The position numbers were made by a program, and so were the translations under genes. This document shows, piece after piece, positions 59,575-64,000 of a stretch of DNA of 64,000 nucleotides. Source of the DNA: Pipra filicauda (lineage: Eukaryota; Chordata; Aves; Passeriformes; Pipridae); assembly GCF_003945595.2 (NCBI RefSeq), contig NW_024104443.1, positions 3,100,001 through 3,164,000 on the forward strand. Direction: 5' to 3'. Below the pieces are notes generated by a model. That model searched no databases. It was not told the origin of the DNA and worked only from the letters and a program-made list of their open reading frames with translations. Position 1 is the stretch's first letter. Every line of letters begins with the position of its first letter.

Positions 59575-62500
59575 GTTAGCTGCAGGCCAACGGGCATCTT
59601 CTTCCAATGCGGTCGCACAAAGATCAAAAGACAAAGGCATGTACCTGCCTCCAAAGGTGTACCTAAATTAACTCTCGCATGTTGGAACATCAGAACCATG
59701 CTCGATTCTGCAGATAGTGGACATCCTGAGCGACGTTCTGCCCTAATCGCCCATGAACTGGCTCGTCTTAACATCGACACAGCTGCTCTCAGTGAAGTTC
59801 GCCTTCACAAGGAAGGCAACCTCAGAGAACATGGTGCTGGTTACACACTCTTATGGTCAGGTAAGCCCAGAACAGAAAAACATCTCTCAGGAGTTTTTTC
59901 ATGATCAAAAACTCTATTGTTCCAAAACTCGAAAATCTGCCAACAGGTCACTCTGACCACATTATCTCCCTACACCTTCCACTCCACAACAAACAACATG
60001 TTGTCCTCTTTAGTATATGTGCCCCAACTCTCCAAGCTGACCCTGCCAAAAAAGATAAATTTTACGCTGACCTGCACCGCCTTACCCAAAAGGTGCCTGC
60101 AGATGATAAGATCATTATCCTTGGTGATTTCAATGCCAGAGTAGGTAAGAATTTTGAAGCCTGGAAAGGAGTATTAGGCAAGCATGGTGTTGGAAACTGC
60201 AACGATAATGGTCGACTCCTGCTAGAATTCTGTGCGGAGCAACAGCTCACCGTCACTAATGCTATCTTTCAGTAGAAAGATAGTCTGAAGACAACCTGGA
60301 TGCACCTCAGATCTAAGCATTGTCACCTCATCGATTACGTCCTGGTGCGGCAGAGAGATGTTCGCGATGTCCTCCATACCCGCATGATGCCCAGTGCAGA
60401 ATGCCAAACAGACCATCGGTTTGTGCGCTGTAAACTCAACTTCAATCTCAAATTCAAACCTAAAAGGGGCAATATCCCAAGGAGAAGACTCCAAGTTAAC
60501 AATCTCCAATCAGCCACAGTAAGAGACAGTTTTCAGGCAAACCTTCAAACTAGGCTTGAAAACCATTCCACAGATTCTGCAGATTCCTCTCCTGAAACAA
60601 TTTGGTACCATAGTAAACACAGCATCCTGCAATCCTCTGAAGAATCCTTAGGGTTCTCCCTCAAGAAGAACAAGGACTGGTTTGACGAAAACAACCAAGA
60701 AATCCAGGATTTGTTGAGGAAGAAGAGAACCGCCTACCAAGCACACCTTGCACTGCCAGCCTGTCACGCAAGAAAAACAGCCTTTCATCTCGCATGCAGC
60801 AAGCTCCAACAGAAACTCCGTGACATCCAGAACAAGTGGTGGACCGATCTAGCTGAAAAAACTCAATTATGCACGGATACGGGTGATCACAAAGATTTTT
60901 ATGAGGCCTTGAAAACAGCATACGGGCCTACATACCAGGTACAAAGCCCTCTACTCAGCGCTGATGGTCAAATGCTTCTGACAGATAAAACCTCCATTCT
61001 GAATCGATGGTCTGAACACTTTCAGACTCTTTTCAGTACCAACCGTGTAGTCCAAGACTCAGCAATTCAGTCCATCACACAACAACCAGTAAAGTATGAA
61101 TTGGATACTGCCCCCACTTTAGGAGAAACCCTCAAGGCCATACAGCAGGTGAAAATCGGCAAGGCAGCTGGGGTTGATGGAATTCCACCTGAAGTCTGGA
61201 AGCACAGGGGCCTTGCACTCCACACCAAATTTCACGAGTTTGTGGTGTGCTGTTGGGAACTCGGCGAACTACCATCAGACCTTCGTGATGCAGTCATCAT
61301 CACCTCGTATAAGAAGAAAGGAATTAGATCAGACTGCTCAAATTACCGTGGTATTACTCTGCTCTCCATTGCTGGCAAAATCCTGGCAAGAATACTCTTG
61401 AACAGACTAATACCCACTATAGCAGAAGGAATCCTACCTGAAAGTCAGTGTGGTTTCAGAGCCAACAGAAGTACCACAGACATGGTATTTGTCCTCAGAC
61501 AACTGCAAGAGAAGTGCAGGGAACAGAACAAAGGTCTCTATGTAACCTTTGTCGACCTCACCAAGGCTTTCGATACTGTGAGCAGAAAAGGTCTGTGGCA
61601 GATTTTGGAATGTTTAGGTTGTCCCCCCAAATTCCTTAAAATGATCATCTCACTCCATGAGGATCAGCACGGACAAGTCAGATATGGCAACACACTTTCT
61701 GAGCCCTTTTTAATTAAGAATGGTGTGAAACAAGGCTGTGTTCTCGCTCCTACCCTATTCACAGTCTTTTTTAGCATGATGTTCTAAAGGGCCACGGTAG
61801 ACCTCAATGATCAGGACGGTATCTACATTCGATACCATACTGATGAAAGCCTTTTCAACCTAAGGCGACTGAAGGCCCACACTAAGACCTTAAACCATCT
61901 TGTCCAGGAGCTGCTTTATGCTGATGACGCCGCCCTTGTTGCACACACAGAAGCAGCTCTGCAGCATTTAACATCCTGCTTTGCAGACGCTGCTGAGCTC
62001 TTTGGGCTGGAAGTCATCTTAAAGAAGACAGAAGTCCTCCACCAACCTGCACCTCAGGAAGTCCTCCATCATCCCCACACCACCATTGGCCAATCAGAGC
62101 TCAAATCAGTCCAGTAGTTTAATTACCTAGGTAGCCTCATCTCCTCAGATGGTAAGATTGACGGGGAGATAGACAACAGGTTAGCAAAGGCATATAGTGC
62201 TTTTGGAAAACTCCACAAAAGAGTATGGCGTAATAAACACTTGAAGAAAAGTACCAAGATCAGTGTTTACAGAGTCATAGTGCTGTCTACTCTCTTATAT
62301 GGTTCCGAATCATGGGTCATCTACCGCCACCACCTGGGTCTCCTAGAACGCTTCCATCAATGCTGCCTCTGTACAATCCTAAACATCCACTGGTCAGATT
62401 TTGTGACTAATACATCTGTTCTAGAGCAAGAAGCAGTTACAAGTATAGAGGCCATGTTGGTGAGAACACAGCTGCGTTGGGCAGGGCACGTCTCAAGGAT

Positions 62501-62870
62501 GAAGGACCACCGCCTCCCTAAGATCTTGGTTTATGGTGAACTTGCCACTGGCTGCGGCAAGAGAGGAGCCCTGAAGAAAAGATACAAGGACTCCGTGAAA
62601 CAACATCTCAGCCTTGGCCATATTGCTCACCATAACTGGTCTACTCTGGCCTCCAATCGGGAGGTCTGGAGACACACCATCTATAACGCAGCTGTCTCCT
62701 TTGAGAACACACGCAGGATCACTCTCGAGGAGAAAAGGTAACGCAGAAAGAATCGTGTCTTGCAGAATATACCATCGAAGGAGTCTTTCTGCTGTGCCTT
62801 TTGCAATCAGATATGTCTGTCACGTATTGGCCTCATTAGCCACCAGTGTGCCTGTAACAAATGTGGATAG
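59575..62870 (+). pseudogene. RTE endonuclease-reverse transcriptase, broken by one frameshift and four stops
   Basis: The protein nicks target DNA and reverse-transcribes element RNA from the nick. The APE endonuclease spans about 59,650-60,440. WNIRTM begins at 59,683. The catalytic Glu in SEVRL is at 59,794. GDFNARVG begins at 60,123. The DH pair is at 60,411-60,416. A frame change, perhaps with a small deletion, lies near 59,890. The RT spans about 61,140-62,000. GKAAGVDGIPPEVW comes first, then NYRGITLLS. FVDLTKAFDT follows, with its Asp at 61,554, then GVKQGCVLAPTLF, and YADD at 61,917-61,928. FNYLGS, LYGSESW, a WAGHVSRM block and a C-terminal CxxCxxxC...H motif follow, ending at a stop at 62,868. 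Internal stops are TAG 60,273, TAA 61,785, TAG 62,115 and TAA 62,739. The start codon is unclear. The copy is inactive. Confidence 0.85.
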
Positions 62871-63518
62871 AGCCTTCCCAAATCTTCATTCGCGAAGCCT
62901 AGCCATGATGATGATCCACGTTTGTTACAGGCACGCTGGTGGCTTATGAGGCCAATACAAGATAGACATGTCCGATTACAAAAGGCACAGCAGAAAGACT
63001 CCTTAGATGGTGTATTCAGCACGATACGATTCATTCTGCGTTGTCTTTTCTCCTCGAGAGTGATCCTGTGTGCGTTTTCAAAGGAAACGGCAGCGTTATA
63101 GATGACGTGTCTCCAGGCCTCCCAATTGGAGGCCAGAGTAGACCAGTTAAGATGATCAATGTGGCTGAGGTTGAGATGTTGTTTCAGGGAGTCCTTGTAT
63201 CTTTTCTTCGGGGCTCCTCTCTTGCAGCAGCTGGAGGCAAGTTCACCATAAACCAAGATCTTAGGGAGGCGGTGGTCCTTCATCCTTGAGACGTGCCCTG
63301 CCCAGTGCAGCTGTGTTCTCAGCAACATGGCCTCAATGCTTGTGACTGCTGCTTGTTCTACAACAGATGTATTGGTCACATAATCTGACCAGCGGATGTT
63401 TAGGATTGTACAGAGGCAGCGTTGATGGAAGCGTTCTAGGAGACCCAGGTGGTGGCGGTAGATGACCCATGATTCGGAACCATATAAGAGAGTAGACAAC
63501 ACTATGGCTTTGTAAACA
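62263..63518. repeat. Long inverted repeat, about 605-bp arms with 45-nt spacer
   Basis: Left arm 62,263-62,868 (end of copy A) and right arm 62,914-63,518 (copy B) are reverse complements over their whole length. By eye there are scattered substitutions, well under one in ten, and no large gaps. The spacer 62,869-62,913 is the single 3' tail. A transcript across it could form a very long hairpin. Confidence 0.9.
62914..63518 (-). mobile_element. RTE copy B: inverted 3' coding segment with intact frame
   Basis: Reading leftward from 63,518 this is the last 605 nt of the RTE coding region, equal to A 62,263-62,868. Its frame is open without interruption to the junction. It includes LYGSESWVIYRHH, WAGHVSRMKDHRLPKIL, a basic KRGAPKKRYKDS block and the C-terminal CCAFCNRTCLSCIGLISHQ motif, which resembles the zinc-binding end of other RTE proteins. 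At 62,739 in A, where A has a stop, B keeps a Gln codon. B stops exactly at the last codons (GTGGAT): the element's stop codon and 3' tail are missing. Confidence 0.85.
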
Positions 63519-64000
63519 CATTTTGGAACGTTTAGGTTGTCCCCCTAAATTCCTTAAAATGATCATCTCACTCCATGAGGATCAGCACGGACAAGTCAGA
63601 TTTGGCAATGCACTCTCTGAGCCCTTTCTAATAAAGAATGGTGTGAAACAAGGCTGCGTTCTTGCTCCAACCCTATTCACAATCGTTTTCAGCATGATGC
63701 TCCAAAGGGCCACAGCAGACCTCGATGATCAGGACGGTATCTACATTCGATACCATACTGATGAAAGCCTTTTCAACCTAAGGTGACTGAAGGCCCACAC
63801 CAAGACCTTAAACCATCTTGTCCGGGAGCTGCTTTATGCTGATGACGCCGCCCTTGTTGCACACACAGAAGCAGCTCTGCAGCGTTTAACATCCTGCTTT
63901 GCAGACGCTGCTGAGCTCTTTGGGCTGGAAGTCATCTTAAAGAAGACAGAGGTCCTCCACCAACCTGCTCCTCAGGAAGTCCTCCATCATCCGCATATCA
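63519..64000 (+). mobile_element. RTE copy C: forward RT segment, continues past the window
   Basis: It joins copy B with no gap and corresponds to A 61,602-62,083. It covers GVKQGCVLAPTLF, the palm and YADD (near 63,832-63,846). Where A has TAA at 61,785, C keeps CAA. C has one stop of its own, TGA at 63,784-63,786, where A has CGA, a CpG-to-TpG change. Otherwise it is open to the end. If B and C are one twin-primed insertion, C should end about 180 bases beyond the window, near the equivalent of A 62,263. Confidence 0.85.

Larger units (their letters stand above)
58925..62913 (+). mobile_element. RTE-clade non-LTR retrotransposon, near-complete copy A (AviRTE-like)
   Basis: About 4 kb comprising a 5' untranslated region, one long coding region (endonuclease plus reverse transcriptase) and a 45-nt 3' tail ending in ATGATGATG. 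Short ATG-type microsatellite tails without poly(A), a single ORF and an APE endonuclease fit the RTE clade. In birds the known member is AviRTE, so that name is likely but unproven. The 5' boundary near 58,925 is approximate: the 5' region holds a 66-bp imperfect tandem repeat at 59,055-59,186. The 3' end abuts an inverted copy (B) at 62,914. Confidence 0.85.

Noticed and set aside
62807..62913. Extension of the copy B open frame beyond the element
   Set aside because: The last codons of that frame are read through the 45-nt tail and into the antisense of copy A, so they are not part of the RTE protein.
1..64000. CRISPR arrays, tRNA or rRNA genes, bacterial operons, phage or insertion sequences
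   Set aside because: No regularly spaced direct repeats, no cloverleaf or rRNA text, and no long dense genes were seen; the sequence is vertebrate in character.

Overview
The window looks like nuclear DNA from a bird, and no exon of a host protein-coding gene could be recognised in it. The evidence for a bird is the repeat content. There are several CR1 LINE fragments, some ending in the CR1-type ATTCTATG tail, at about 22.4-23.1, 33.4, 35.6-36.9, 38.0-38.9, 39.6 and 42.95 kb. There is one LTR that I recognise as a bird ERVL-type LTR (57.97 kb) and one solo LTR on the minus strand (40.3 kb). There are also RTE-clade LINE copies. No Alu, B1 or L1 sequence was seen. RTE elements are patchy among birds: from memory, AviRTE is reported in some lineages such as hummingbirds, hornbills, mesites, parrots and suboscine passerines. 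That narrows the source but does not identify the species.

Layout: Bases 1-38 are the edge of a minus-strand RTE fragment. Bases 39-5,170 are AT-rich single-copy DNA with a striking CCCCTT tract (957-1,100) and an unrecognised two-frame coding-like stretch at 4.08-4.52 kb. From 5.3 to 13.0 kb the sequence changes character. Two CpG-rich blocks (5.3-6.9 and 11.4-13.0 kb) flank about 4.5 kb of homeobox-site-rich DNA without recognisable repeats, which suggests a regulatory or non-coding promoter region of a developmental locus; this is inference only. From 13 to 33 kb is AT-rich single-copy DNA, broken by a CR1 fragment fused to an unidentified segment (21.7-23.1 kb), with a POU-octamer palindrome in a candidate conserved element at 29.2 kb. 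From 33 to 43 kb is a cluster of CR1 fragments and a solo LTR. From 43 to 58 kb is mostly unannotatable AT-rich DNA, including a 52-nt poly(T).

The last 6 kb hold the most interesting structure. An almost complete RTE-clade retrotransposon (copy A, about 58.9-62.9 kb) carries an APE endonuclease, a reverse transcriptase with YADD and a C-terminal Cys/His motif. All four of its internal stops are explained by C-to-T change at glutamine codons. It is followed, after a 45-nt spacer, by an inverted copy of its own last 605 nt (copy B). Copy B joins directly to a forward copy of an upstream RT segment (copy C), which runs off the window. The B-C junction has the geometry expected of twin priming during target-primed reverse transcription. 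However, B lacks the 3' tail, so fold-back rearrangement or an assembly error is also possible.

No tRNA, rRNA, CRISPR array, operon or other prokaryotic feature was seen. Most open reading frames are short chance frames or low-complexity artefacts and are left out. All similarity statements come from reading the sequence, not from a search.
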